A stretch of 54,916 nucleotides of DNA from SAR92 bacterium MED-G29 (GTDB lineage: Bacteria > Pseudomonadota > Gammaproteobacteria > Pseudomonadales > Porticoccaceae): the NCBI GenBank assembly GCA_002457245.1, contig NTJY01000003.1:1-54916 (forward strand), in the 5' to 3' direction. Positions within the stretch are counted from its first letter, which is position 1; each line of letters starts with the position of its first letter. Below, piece after piece: positions 35,207 through 44,077 of this stretch. A model generated the notes under the pieces. The model made no database searches. It was given only the letters and a program-made list of their open reading frames with translations, and was not told the origin of the DNA. Position numbers and translations under genes: made by a program.

Positions 35207-36418
35207 ATGCCAGCTTTTGACTACTCAGCATACAATGTTTCAGGTAAATTGGTTAGTGGGGTCATTTCTGCAGACTCTGAGCGTCAGGCTCGCCGATTAT
35301 TAAAAGATAAGAAACTTATACCCTCTGCGTTAAGCGAGGTTGGTCAAAAGTCCTACCATAAGGGCTCTAAACTCGGTCGGAAGGCTCGGGTAGATAATCT
35401 CGATTTATCCTTATTACTCCATCAACAAGCTATTCTGATTCAATCTGGTCTGCCTCTGGAAGAGTCATTACGTATGACAATTGAGCAGGCTGAGACCGAT
35501 AAGCAGAGGAGATTAGTTGAGAGTTGGCGAAGTGAAATTACCGAGGGGCGAAGTTTTTCAGAGGCTCTACGGCGATCTCCCTATCAGATTCCTGAGAGTA
35601 TTGTGGCAGGAGTAGGGGTCGGTGAAGAGACAGGCCATCTTCATAAGATATTGTTACGTTTATCTGAGGAGCTGGAGACGAGTGCCGAGAATCGAAAAAC
35701 AGTAACCAGGGCACTCATCTACCCAGTAACTCTTGTAAGTGTTTCGATTGTCATGGTGTCTGTGATGATGGTCTGGGTAGTACCCAAGATAACAGCGGTA
35801 TTTGCCAGCTCTAACCGAGAATTACCCTGGATAACTGAAGTTGTCGTAGGTATCAGTAATTTCACTCAAAGTTATGGTTTATATGTGCTGGTATTTGTGG
35901 TGATCGCTTCTCTGGCTTTCCGGCAGGCTATGAAAAATGCGAAGTTAAAAATGCAGTGGCACGAACTTATTTTGAGCATGCCAGGGATGGGGCGCTGGGT
36001 CCGTATGGCGGATATTTCGGATTGGTCGAGAAATCTAGGAGTTCTACTTAACAGCGGAGTCCCAGCCCTAGCAGCGTTAAAAATTTCGTCAGCTGTTGTA
36101 AATAACTGTGCCCTGCAGGACAAATTTAATGCTGTGACAGAGGCAATGCGTCAGGGAGCAAGTCTCCATAAGGCGTTGGAAGATAATTTAGATGGTAGCG
36201 GTTTCCTCGTCCATATGGTGGGCAGTGGAGAGGCTTCCAGTGAGTTAGATAAAATGCTCTTAAGGGTCGCTGAATATTACTCAGCTCGGTTGAAAAATGC
36301 GGTTGAAGTTTTTCTGAAGCTATTAAATCCTATACTGATATTGATAATGGGTGCAATGATTCTCGGAATTGTGGCGGCTATTATGTTGCCGATAATGGAT
36401 ATGAATAATACGATATAG
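35207..36418 (+). CDS. gspF: Type II secretion inner-membrane platform protein GspF
   Basis: GspF is the polytopic platform that links the GspE motor to the pseudopilins. The 403-residue protein (family about 400) starts MPAFDYSAYNVSGKLVSG. It has two repeated T2SSF domains (LLLHQQAILIQSGLPLEESL about 66-85; ISDWSRNLGVLLNSGVPALA about 269-288) and three membrane helices. The last is ILILIMGAMILGIVAAIMLP. It lies between gspE and gspG. Confidence 0.95.
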   Translation: MPAFDYSAYNVSGKLVSGVISADSERQARRLLKDKKLIPSALSEVGQKSYHKGSKLGRKARVDNLDLSLLLHQQAILIQSGLPLEESLRMTIEQAETDKQRRLVESWRSEITEGRSFSEALRRSPYQIPESIVAGVGVGEETGHLHKILLRLSEELETSAENRKTVTRALIYPVTLVSVSIVMVSVMMVWVVPKITAVFASSNRELPWITEVVVGISNFTQSYGLYVLVFVVIASLAFRQAMKNAKLKMQWHELILSMPGMGRWVRMADISDWSRNLGVLLNSGVPALAALKISSAVVNNCALQDKFNAVTEAMRQGASLHKALEDNLDGSGFLVHMVGSGEASSELDKMLLRVAEYYSARLKNAVEVFLKLLNPILILIMGAMILGIVAAIMLPIMDMNNTI

Positions 36419-36443
36419 ATAAAGTTTTTGCAGAGGATATGAT

Positions 36444-36878
36444 ATGAGTGTAAAGAACAAACAAGCTGGATTCACACTAATAGAGATGATGATTGTAGTC
36501 GCTATTATGGCTATTATGAGTGCGATGTTGGCTCCTACCCTATTTAATCAGGTATCAAAAGCCGAAAAATCTCGGACCGCTTCAGACATTAGACAGATAG
36601 AGAGCGCATTGAAATTCTATCGTCTTGATAATTACCGTTATCCGTCTCAGTCCGAGGGGCTGGAGGCATTAGTTTCGGCTCCATCAGGCTCTGGTGCTGG
36701 AAGTTGGAACGGACCATATTTGGAGTCGGTGCCCAAAGATGCTTGGAAAGAGCCATATAAATATGCTAATCCTGGTACTCATGGAAAGCCAGTAGAAGTT
36801 TTTACACTGGGCGCTGATAGAACTATCGGAGGAACTGACTCTAATGCCGATTGGGGTAATTGGAACGTGAATGACTGA
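36444..36878 (+). CDS. gspG: Major pseudopilin GspG
   Basis: GspG is the principal subunit of the periplasmic pseudopilus. The 144-residue precursor has a type III (prepilin) signal with cleavage before F in QAG-FTLIEMMIVVAIMAIM; Glu+5 is present. The C-terminal Ca-binding loop region is typical: YKYANPGTHGKPVEVFTLGA and GGTDSNADWGNWN. It needs the prepilin peptidase GspO/PilD, which is not in this window. It is followed at two bases by the upstream edge of gspH. Confidence 0.95.
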   Translation: MSVKNKQAGFTLIEMMIVVAIMAIMSAMLAPTLFNQVSKAEKSRTASDIRQIESALKFYRLDNYRYPSQSEGLEALVSAPSGSGAGSWNGPYLESVPKDAWKEPYKYANPGTHGKPVEVFTLGADRTIGGTDSNADWGNWNVND

Positions 36879-36922
36879 GGGTGAGTTTTAAGGAGAAAGT
36901 ATCCTTCGATCAAGAATTGGCT

Positions 36923-37492
36923 ATGAATAATTCCAGGGGTTTCACTCTTATTGAGCTATTGGTGACAGTCGCTATCCTTGTCATTTTGCTACTAATAAGT
37001 ATTGTATCTGTGAATCAATCATCTGAACGGCGGTATCCAGCCGAGGCCGAAAAGATGTTGATCTGGTTGCAGCAAATTTCTCAACGTTCAATGCTTGAGG
37101 GTGCGGCTTACGGAATTGTAGCGAAGATTGATGAAAATACTGAGGCTACTTTTGCACTTCATCCAGTAATTTACTATCGAAAACGTTGGGTTGAAGTTAC
37201 TTCCTTTGAACCCTTTATTATTCAGCACAATGGTTTGGTTAATTGGAATATGGAATCTGAAGAGGAAGAGTTTTTACCTCAGACCTCTGTTTCGCCGCCG
37301 ACTTTTGATAAAAATAGCGCAATACTTGATACACAGGAAGACTTTCTGTTGCCAGAATTGGCATTCTTGCCTGATGGTTATACGGAGCCCGCCGGTGAAA
37401 TACAGTTATTTTTTGAGTCCTATAATGCCTCATTCAACTTTTGGTGGGATATGAATGAATCCGCCATAGTAATGGAGCGTCGTGAGTTATGA
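36923..37492 (+). CDS. gspH: Minor pseudopilin GspH
   Basis: GspH is a minor pseudopilin of the pseudopilus tip. The 189-residue precursor starts MNNSRG-FTLIELLVTVAILVILLL, a normal six-residue leader with Glu+5. The frame is open to a GTG at 36881. That would give a 20-residue leader and has no separate ribosome-binding site, so I prefer ATG 36923, though its own site is also weak. The globular part is poorly conserved, as is usual for GspH. Identity rests on the leader and on its position between gspG and gspI. Confidence 0.85.
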   Translation: MNNSRGFTLIELLVTVAILVILLLISIVSVNQSSERRYPAEAEKMLIWLQQISQRSMLEGAAYGIVAKIDENTEATFALHPVIYYRKRWVEVTSFEPFIIQHNGLVNWNMESEEEEFLPQTSVSPPTFDKNSAILDTQEDFLLPELAFLPDGYTEPAGEIQLFFESYNASFNFWWDMNESAIVMERREL

Positions 37493-37878
37493 AGGTGTCC
37501 TCAATCAACCGGGGATTCACTTTGATTGAAGTGGTTGTAGCCTTGTTTATTCTGAGCTTGGTGTTAAGCAGCGCCATATTCTCAGTTCATCAATATGCTG
37601 ATGAGCGTGTCCTCATTAGAGATCGTTTTTTAGCTAACCAAGTCGCTTGGAATCATTTGATGGAGCGTTATCAACATTCCAAAAAGTGGTCTCCCAAAAG
37701 ACTTGCAACAGGATTTAAAACCAAAGGAGTGGATGAGCAGGGTGGTCAAAGTTGGCAGTGGGAAATGAAAATAGAAAAAGCCAATGGCCAAGATATTTAT
37801 CGTTATGAAGTAGAAGTGGGTTCGGTAGAAAGCGATAGCTCTAAATCTTCACTTGTGGTTTATCTAGTGGGTAAATAA
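37489..37878 (+). CDS. gspI: Minor pseudopilin GspI
   Basis: GspI starts the I-J-K tip complex of the pseudopilus. The 129-residue precursor has leader MKVSSINRG with cleavage before FTLIEVVVALFILSLVLSSA (Glu+5 present). The C-terminal domain has NQVAWNHLMERY, matching the GspI family's short fold. It overlaps gspH by four bases (ATGA) and is four bases from gspJ. Confidence 0.9.
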   Translation: MKVSSINRGFTLIEVVVALFILSLVLSSAIFSVHQYADERVLIRDRFLANQVAWNHLMERYQHSKKWSPKRLATGFKTKGVDEQGGQSWQWEMKIEKANGQDIYRYEVEVGSVESDSSKSSLVVYLVGK

Positions 37879-37881
37879 CAG

Positions 37882-38502
37882 ATGTATAAAGTTAATGGTC
37901 AGAACGTAAACGGCTTTACTTTGATTGAGGCTATCGTTTCCTTATTTCTACTATCTATTTTGTCAATAATGTCATATCAGGCTGTAGAGGTTGTGACTGG
38001 CGTAAACGAAAGAAGTCGAAATGGAGTTGAAGATGAGGCAAAACTGCAGCGGGCTTGGCAAGTTATTGGTCGCGATATCTTACACATGAGACCACGGACT
38101 TTTCATGATGGTTTAGATGGTATTGAGGCGGCATACTTTACTAATCCGAGTGACTTTGGACTTCGTTTGAGCCGTGGAGGTGGACCTATGGTCCGATCTA
38201 ATCCCACTGGAATGAGGCGAATTGATTATCGAATTGATGAAGATAATCAACTAATAAGAACGTCTTGGGCAATTACGGAGTCACCAAGACAGAGTGATGG
38301 AACACGATTGATTCTTCTAAATAATGTTAAAGATATTAAGTTACTTCATGTCGATAAAGATGGCGAATATTCAATTGATTGGCCTCCGAAAAACATAAGC
38401 AAAACTGAGAAAAAAACGCTACCCAGGATGGTTAATATGACAATTATTACTGAGGATGACGTTGAGACTTCACGATTATTTCCAGGGGTAGTTCGTGATT
38501 AG
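37882..38502 (+). CDS. gspJ: Minor pseudopilin GspJ
   Basis: GspJ is part of the tip complex with GspI and GspK. The 206-residue precursor has leader MYKVNGQNVNG before FTLIEAIVSLFLLSILSIMS. The central LQRAWQVIGRDILHMRPRTF matches the family pattern. Residues around 95-130 (GGPMVRSNPTGMRRIDYRID) fit the beta-domain. It overlaps gspK by eight bases. Confidence 0.92.
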   Translation: MYKVNGQNVNGFTLIEAIVSLFLLSILSIMSYQAVEVVTGVNERSRNGVEDEAKLQRAWQVIGRDILHMRPRTFHDGLDGIEAAYFTNPSDFGLRLSRGGGPMVRSNPTGMRRIDYRIDEDNQLIRTSWAITESPRQSDGTRLILLNNVKDIKLLHVDKDGEYSIDWPPKNISKTEKKTLPRMVNMTIITEDDVETSRLFPGVVRD

Positions 38503-39691
38503 TGCTGACTACTCGAAGCAAAAAGGCGTTGCCCTTTTAGCAGTCATGATTTTGGTGCTTGCTGTAACCATGATCTTGGCTAATATATTCTATCGACATC
38601 AGATTGATGTCTCTCAAGCAGCAGTCTCCTTGCATACAGATCAGGCTCTTCTTATCGCACTGAGCGGGGAGGGTTGGGCTCAAGAGTTACTGATTGAGGA
38701 TGGCAAGCAGAGTCAGGGATCGCCTGTGGATCACTATGGAGAGATATGGGCCCAGGCTATGCCACTATTTCCTGTAGAGGGCGGCACTTTAACCGGCTGC
38801 ATTAGTGATCTTCAGAGTCGGATTAATTTAAATAACTTTAGCAGGTATGCGGTAGGCAATCAGCTGCAGGATGAGATGAATAAGGCAGACCAAAATGGTT
38901 TTGCCAAGACTTGGTTAAATTTATTGGAGTTATTACAAATTCCAAGCAGTCCAGCAAAGGTCGCAACAATCACTGATTGGATTGATCCTGATGATAATAT
39001 CCTCTCAAGCTGGGGTGCTGAACAACCCGACTATGAGAGCTATGATCCTCCCCGCAGAGTCGCGAACCAACCTATGACAGATGTAACAGAGTTGGCAGCG
39101 GTATCTGGCTATACAGTGCAAGAGGTGCAGATGTTAATGCCCTGGATTACCGCGCTCCCCGGAGCAGGGACGTCTCAACTGGGTGCCAGCGCCACCACAC
39201 CAATCAATATTAATACGGCATCCGAAGAGATACTTTTGGCTCTGGGAGGTTTTTATGGGCAGCAGTTTGTTGATACTGTAGCTCAGGGCAGGCCTTTCAG
39301 TAACATTGATGCACTGTATGACAATTTAAATACTAACCTTGGTCTCTGGGATGTCTCTGGCGCGACGGGGGTGGGCAATGGAATTGGGAGGGCTAACAAG
39401 ATTTGGCCAACCGATTTAATTAACGTCTGGTCCAGTTACTTTAGAGTTTACCTAAAAGCAGAAATTGGGGAGGCGGAAATTGAAGTTACCAGTATAATGC
39501 ACCGAGCAGTAGGAAATTTAAATGTTATTTCCCGAGATATCTCGTTGGTGCCGGCGGTTCTACCGACTAAAAATGAATTGTCAGAGGTTGAAAAATTGTT
39601 TGCTAAAAGTGGAAATGAAATTGAAGCAGATGATCGATATGATGCTGACAGCGCTATTGTTCAGCCTGCCTGTCTAATGATGGAGACGTAA
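38495..39691 (+). CDS. gspK: Minor pseudopilin GspK
   Basis: GspK caps the pseudopilus tip. The 398-residue precursor starts with GTG 38495 (agggg six bases upstream): MISADYSKQKG before VALLAVMILVLAVTMILAN. As in other GspK, the residue at +5 is not Glu, which suits a cap subunit with none above it. The large alpha-helical insertion (about 100-230) holds LQSRINLNNFSRY and the WIDPDDNILSSWGAEQPDYE region. It lies between gspJ and gspL. Confidence 0.93.
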   Translation: MISADYSKQKGVALLAVMILVLAVTMILANIFYRHQIDVSQAAVSLHTDQALLIALSGEGWAQELLIEDGKQSQGSPVDHYGEIWAQAMPLFPVEGGTLTGCISDLQSRINLNNFSRYAVGNQLQDEMNKADQNGFAKTWLNLLELLQIPSSPAKVATITDWIDPDDNILSSWGAEQPDYESYDPPRRVANQPMTDVTELAAVSGYTVQEVQMLMPWITALPGAGTSQLGASATTPININTASEEILLALGGFYGQQFVDTVAQGRPFSNIDALYDNLNTNLGLWDVSGATGVGNGIGRANKIWPTDLINVWSSYFRVYLKAEIGEAEIEVTSIMHRAVGNLNVISRDISLVPAVLPTKNELSEVEKLFAKSGNEIEADDRYDADSAIVQPACLMMET

Positions 39692-39696
39692 TTGAA

Positions 39697-40824
39697 ATGC
39701 TTATTGATCATCTCCATTGTCTTGACCGACGATTAATTGATCTATCAGACCCATTGAAATCTGATGCTGGGCGCGCTATTGATCTAATCCAATTATGGGT
39801 ACCTACCGAGCGTATCAGCCTTCACTTGGTCGATATTCCATCGGCACCTGAAAGGAAATGGCCTGATCTACTCCCTTGGATGCTTGAAGATAAAGTATTG
39901 CAACCGGTAGAGGAAATGCATTTCGTTGTTGCTGGACGAACGGATTTGCAACTTCAGGTAATGGCGGTCAGCAGGCAGGATATGTATGAATGGATACGCA
40001 TTGCTGAAAATATCGGTGTTTCCCCTTTAGCGATGGCACCAGACTTTATGGCGCTTCCCAGTGAACCTGGTATTTTAAGTGTTGGTTGGAGAGAGGGAAT
40101 GTTGTTAGTCAGAGAATCCAACATTATTGGATTCTCTGCTCATCCAGATGTTGGTTGGTCTTTGGTAGATTCAATAATCGAAAGTTCAGAGGTAGCGCCT
40201 CGTATAAGTATTTCAATCTCTGATGTGGATATGGTCCCTGCGCACTTGCGTATTGAGTCAAATATAAATAATTCAGAGTTAGACTGGCAGTTTAGCCAGT
40301 TCCCCACCGTTAACTTGATGTCAGGTGACTTTAAACCAAAAATAAAGACCAGGACGTGGTCTTTCTGGTGGCCTGTTGCTGTATCAACGATTTTTATGCT
40401 GGGAGTTTTAGTTACTTATCTGCAGACTTCAATAAGTGCTTTGCAGGATGAGGTTGATGCTCACAAGAAGGTTTATTTAACTAACTATAGTCAAATTTTT
40501 CCAGGACCTAAGCCTCAAATAAATTTCCTTAGAATGGAAGTTGAAAACAGAGTTGATCAGCTGTTTCAGCAGAAACAGAGTCTTCGGGCCGCGCCAATGG
40601 AAGCGATGATATCACTCGGCCCCATAATGACCGAGTGCCAATGTGATCTAGTCAGCCTGAATGTTGATGATGAAGGTATTGAGTTAAAGGTTACTAATGG
40701 AAAGAAATTGATTTCAAAATCGCTTAATGTGCCAGGTTATCAAGTGAGTCTAAAACAGGCTCAAAGTTCTGAAGAGGACGCTTTAATATTGTCTATGTCA
40801 CCAGTTTCTGGGAGAGGGAAGTAA
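39697..40824 (+). CDS. gspL: Type II secretion protein GspL
   Basis: GspL spans the inner membrane and recruits GspE. The 375-residue protein has a cytoplasmic actin-like domain (RKWPDLLPWMLEDKVLQPVE at about 49-68), one membrane helix (WWPVAVSTIFMLGVLVTYL, about 225-243) and a periplasmic ferredoxin-like domain. The sequence LLPWMLEDKVL is the most recognisable GspL element. Its stop and the gspM start share one base (TAATG). Confidence 0.92.
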   Translation: MLIDHLHCLDRRLIDLSDPLKSDAGRAIDLIQLWVPTERISLHLVDIPSAPERKWPDLLPWMLEDKVLQPVEEMHFVVAGRTDLQLQVMAVSRQDMYEWIRIAENIGVSPLAMAPDFMALPSEPGILSVGWREGMLLVRESNIIGFSAHPDVGWSLVDSIIESSEVAPRISISISDVDMVPAHLRIESNINNSELDWQFSQFPTVNLMSGDFKPKIKTRTWSFWWPVAVSTIFMLGVLVTYLQTSISALQDEVDAHKKVYLTNYSQIFPGPKPQINFLRMEVENRVDQLFQQKQSLRAAPMEAMISLGPIMTECQCDLVSLNVDDEGIELKVTNGKKLISKSLNVPGYQVSLKQAQSSEEDALILSMSPVSGRGK

Positions 40825-41312
40825 TGGCGAAGATCTTCATGAAGGTTACCGATCGCTTTAGGCAATTGCAGTCGCGAGAGCGGAAGCTGATAATCTTGAG
40901 TATTCCCTTACTTGCACTAACAACTATTGTTGCAATTCTAGCGCCATTGATTGATCAGCGGGCTAGTTTATCTGATGAGTTAGTCGCTCTAAATACTGAT
41001 ATGGTTTGGCTAGTTGAGCAACGCGAGGTAGTCCAAAGGTTAAATAGTGGCTGTGCTAGCAGGGACATTATGGATGGATCAAGTCGTGAAAAGCTCAATA
41101 AATTATCCAGGCGAAATCAAATTCGATTGGAATCTGTTACCAATTCTAGCGGCTTGATAAAAGTATCGTTTAGTGGTTCTGATGCAAATCGATCTTTGCA
41201 GATGGCCCATCAAATCGCTTGTTCTGGATTTAAGATTGAATCTTTCTCTTTAGCACGTCTTTCTTCCAGTGAATTAAAGGGTTCGATGGAGGTTGCTGTT
41301 AGTGAAAGTTAA
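40824..41312 (+). CDS. gspM: Type II secretion protein GspM
   Basis: GspM is a bitopic inner-membrane partner of GspL. The 162-residue protein has a basic cytoplasmic start, the family element RLQQLQSRERKLI-like sequence around residue 12-20, one membrane helix (LSIPLLALTTIVAILAPLI, about 25-43) and a small periplasmic domain. Similarity across GspM is weak; the call is based on topology, size and position. It overlaps the gspC start by 11 bases. Confidence 0.88.
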   Translation: MAKIFMKVTDRFRQLQSRERKLIILSIPLLALTTIVAILAPLIDQRASLSDELVALNTDMVWLVEQREVVQRLNSGCASRDIMDGSSREKLNKLSRRNQIRLESVTNSSGLIKVSFSGSDANRSLQMAHQIACSGFKIESFSLARLSSSELKGSMEVAVSES

Positions 41313-42102
41313 TACTAGTGATCCTCAAATTTTGATAAGGCTGACTTCTACAGTGGTAATGAGTTTCGTGGCAGCCTGCCTATTAATCATGACTGTTCTT
41401 AAATCTACCGAGGATGTTTCTCCTCCCAAAGCTATGGAGAGATTGGGTTATGGAAAGGTCCAACAATGGGAATGGTTTGGTGGTAAGAAAGTTGTCCCTG
41501 TTGTCAAAGTAGTCCAACAAAATCAAAAGTTACAGGATGTAAAGATTGATGCAGATCTCCTAGGAGTAATGATATCTGGGAATGATTCGTCAGCTACGAT
41601 TAAGTTTAAAGGGCGTCCGGAACAGGTGTTTCAACAAGGAGACAAATTAAATAGTAATTTAGAGCTTATTGAAATCCAACCATTCCGAGTTATTGTCACT
41701 GAAAATGGTATAAAAAAGCAGCTGATGATGAAAAAGCCCGATGTAATTATTCAGTCTGAACCCATTACAACTGTAAGAGCGGAGAGTAGCTCACAAGGGT
41801 TCGCTCTGGCCAATATGTTTGGAGCAGTCCCTGTCAACATTGCAGGAGGCAAAGGATTTAAAATTAATAACCTCTCATCCAATGTAAAAGCATTAGCAGA
41901 CATAAGGGATGGCGATGTTGTGGTGCAGGTAGATGGTTTATCGGTACAAGATTTAATGTCTAATCCAATGAAAATGATGACCCTTAGTAAGGCAAATAGC
42001 GTTCCAGTCACCGTCATGCGAAATGGACGCCAAGAAATTATTTATGTCAATGCGGCCAGTCTGTCGGCTAAAATGTTACCAACTTTGGGATTTAACCCCT
42101 AA
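41302..42102 (+). CDS. gspC: Type II secretion protein GspC
   Basis: GspC links the inner-membrane platform to the secretin GspD. The 266-residue protein has one N-terminal membrane helix (VVMSFVAACLLIMTVL), an HR domain around residues 80-145 (LLGVMISGNDSSATIK and FQQGDKL) and a C-terminal PDZ domain (GFKINNLSSNVKALADIRDG, VVQVDGLSVQDL). The PDZ marks GspC rather than GspN. Start GTG 41302 has tggagg 9 bases upstream; a TTG at 41293 abuts that site. It lies after gspM rather than at the front of the cluster. Confidence 0.91.
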   Translation: MKVNTSDPQILIRLTSTVVMSFVAACLLIMTVLKSTEDVSPPKAMERLGYGKVQQWEWFGGKKVVPVVKVVQQNQKLQDVKIDADLLGVMISGNDSSATIKFKGRPEQVFQQGDKLNSNLELIEIQPFRVIVTENGIKKQLMMKKPDVIIQSEPITTVRAESSSQGFALANMFGAVPVNIAGGKGFKINNLSSNVKALADIRDGDVVVQVDGLSVQDLMSNPMKMMTLSKANSVPVTVMRNGRQEIIYVNAASLSAKMLPTLGFNP

Positions 42103-42103
42103 T

Positions 42104-44068
42104 ATGAAATTTATGACCTCAAAATCGGAAATATCGATGGATGTTAAGCTAGAGAATAAACTCAGTCAAAAAAGCTATTGGACTAAATTTAGCATAGCAT
42201 TTTGCCTAATTTGGTCTCTTTCATTTAAGCCTTTTGCCGCAGAGACAGTCCAAATAAACTTTCGCGACGCGGATATTCGAAGTGTTATTGAAAGTGTAGC
42301 TGAAATAACGGGGAAATCTTTCGTCCTTGATGCAAGGGTTAAGGGTAAAGTTACTATTATCTCTCCTGGTCCAATTGATTCTTCATTACTTTATCAAGCG
42401 ATCATCTCAGCCATACAAGTCAACGGATATCAGGCTGTTGAAGATGGGGCCGTGACAAGAATTCTCCCTATCAATAGCTCTTATCAGTTTGCAGGTGGAG
42501 ACGGAGATAATGCTTTAATCACAGAAATTATAAAAATTAATCATGTGCAGGCAGCAACTCTTGTGCCAGTGATTAAACCCTTTTTAAGCAATGGAGCTCG
42601 GATGTTTGCCTTTGCTCAGAGTAATTACTTGGTGATAGCAGATATTCAAAGTAACGTGAAATCTGCTAAACGCATCATAGAAAAAATGGATGATCCTGAT
42701 CAGAATTCAGTTGAGGTGATTAACTTAAAGTATATCTCTGCAGGAGAGGCGGTCCATATAGCCGGTCAGTTGAAACAACTTCAAAAACAAGAGCTGTCTT
42801 TGGTAGAAGATGGTTTGAATAATAGAGTCATTGTTAGTGGTCCAAGTATTGCGCGAACATCGTTTAAAAATATGCTTAAACGTTTAGATCTTCCTTCTAC
42901 AAAAAAGGGTAACGTGGAAGTGATTTATCTGGATTATTCCAGAGCAGCTGAGATCAAGCCAATTATAGATGGATTACTAGGATCTGATGTATTTCTGAGA
43001 CTTGCAGGAGAATCGGGCGGAGATGCAAAAGGTAAAACTGCGTATAAGGTAGAGATAGATGAACTAAACAATGCATTGGTTGTTGCGGCACCTTCTTCTC
43101 TCATCAGAGAAATTCAAAATGTAGTAGCAAAACTAGATCGAGCCCGTCCTCAGGTTCTAATTGAGGCAGTGATTGCCGAATTATCAGAGCAGCAGGCTAG
43201 AGATCTCAGCTCTCAAATAGTAGTTACAGGGAGAGATCGTGGTGGTTATTTGAGCAATTTTGATGGCGTTCTGGCTAGTCTATTGGGTACTGCTTTGGGA
43301 AGTGGTGATTCGAGTAATGTGAGCACATCGCAGATTGCTTCAGCATTGCCGAAATCTGTTATTGGTGCCGTGGGTGATTTTGACAGTGAGTCAGATCGTG
43401 GTATTGGTCTCCTTATTCAGGCCCTCGAGTCTGATGGCCGTACTAAAATCCTTTCTACTCCATCGGTAGTCACCCTCGATAATGAGGAGGCGTCCCTAAC
43501 AGTTGGTGAGGAGGTGCCTTTCCCCACCGGCAGCTACGCAAATACTAATAACTCTAACAGCGTAAATCCCTTCACAACAGTTAATCGTGAAGAGGTTGGT
43601 GTTATGCTCAAGGTCAAGCCACAAATTAGCAAGGGCGATGCAGTTCGATTGGAAATCGAACAGGAATCTTCAGCGGTAAAGACTGGGACTGCAGATTCAC
43701 AATTGGGTGCAACCACCACAAAAAGTACTATGCAAACCAATGTTATGATTCAGGATGGAGAAATTCTTATTTTGGGCGGCTTGATTGAAGGAACCTCTGG
43801 AAATAGCGCATCAAAGGTCCCTCTCTTGGGAGATATTCCGTTTCTTGGCAATTTATTCAAGTCATCTACGAAAGATGATAGAAAAAAAGTCTTGATGATG
43901 TTCATTCGTCCAACGATTATTCGTTCGGCCGAAGATGCCAAGACACTTTCAAAGAGTAAATTTGATCATCTAATTACTCGAGACTTTGAAGATGATGAAG
44001 AGGGTGCAGTTACCAAACAGATTAGAGAATTTATCAATCAGGGTAAGGCTAACAGCGATTCAGAGTGA
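42104..44068 (+). CDS. gspD: Type II secretion outer-membrane secretin GspD
   Basis: GspD forms the 15-mer outer-membrane gate. The 654-residue protein has a signal peptide (FSIAFCLIWSLSFKPFAA), an N0 domain (VQINFRDADIRSVIESVAEI), N1-N3 repeats with ADIQSNVKSAKRIIEKMD and VINLKYISAGEAVHIAGQL, and the C-terminal secretin domain (LTVGEEVPFPTGSY; ILGGLIEGTSGNSASKVPLL). Three ATGs (42104, 42113, 42137) could start it; all keep the signal peptide. The first lies one base after the gspC stop. The frame runs open back into gspC, but that is overlap, not fusion. Confidence 0.95.
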   Translation: MKFMTSKSEISMDVKLENKLSQKSYWTKFSIAFCLIWSLSFKPFAAETVQINFRDADIRSVIESVAEITGKSFVLDARVKGKVTIISPGPIDSSLLYQAIISAIQVNGYQAVEDGAVTRILPINSSYQFAGGDGDNALITEIIKINHVQAATLVPVIKPFLSNGARMFAFAQSNYLVIADIQSNVKSAKRIIEKMDDPDQNSVEVINLKYISAGEAVHIAGQLKQLQKQELSLVEDGLNNRVIVSGPSIARTSFKNMLKRLDLPSTKKGNVEVIYLDYSRAAEIKPIIDGLLGSDVFLRLAGESGGDAKGKTAYKVEIDELNNALVVAAPSSLIREIQNVVAKLDRARPQVLIEAVIAELSEQQARDLSSQIVVTGRDRGGYLSNFDGVLASLLGTALGSGDSSNVSTSQIASALPKSVIGAVGDFDSESDRGIGLLIQALESDGRTKILSTPSVVTLDNEEASLTVGEEVPFPTGSYANTNNSNSVNPFTTVNREEVGVMLKVKPQISKGDAVRLEIEQESSAVKTGTADSQLGATTTKSTMQTNVMIQDGEILILGGLIEGTSGNSASKVPLLGDIPFLGNLFKSSTKDDRKKVLMMFIRPTIIRSAEDAKTLSKSKFDHLITRDFEDDEEGAVTKQIREFINQGKANSDSE

Positions 44069-44077
44069 TGGCTGCCA

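Noticed and set aside
42023..42103. GspC-GspD overlap or fusion suggested by the long gspD open frame
   Set aside because: The extra 27 codons fall inside gspC in another frame; good starts exist at 42104 or later that keep the signal peptide intact.
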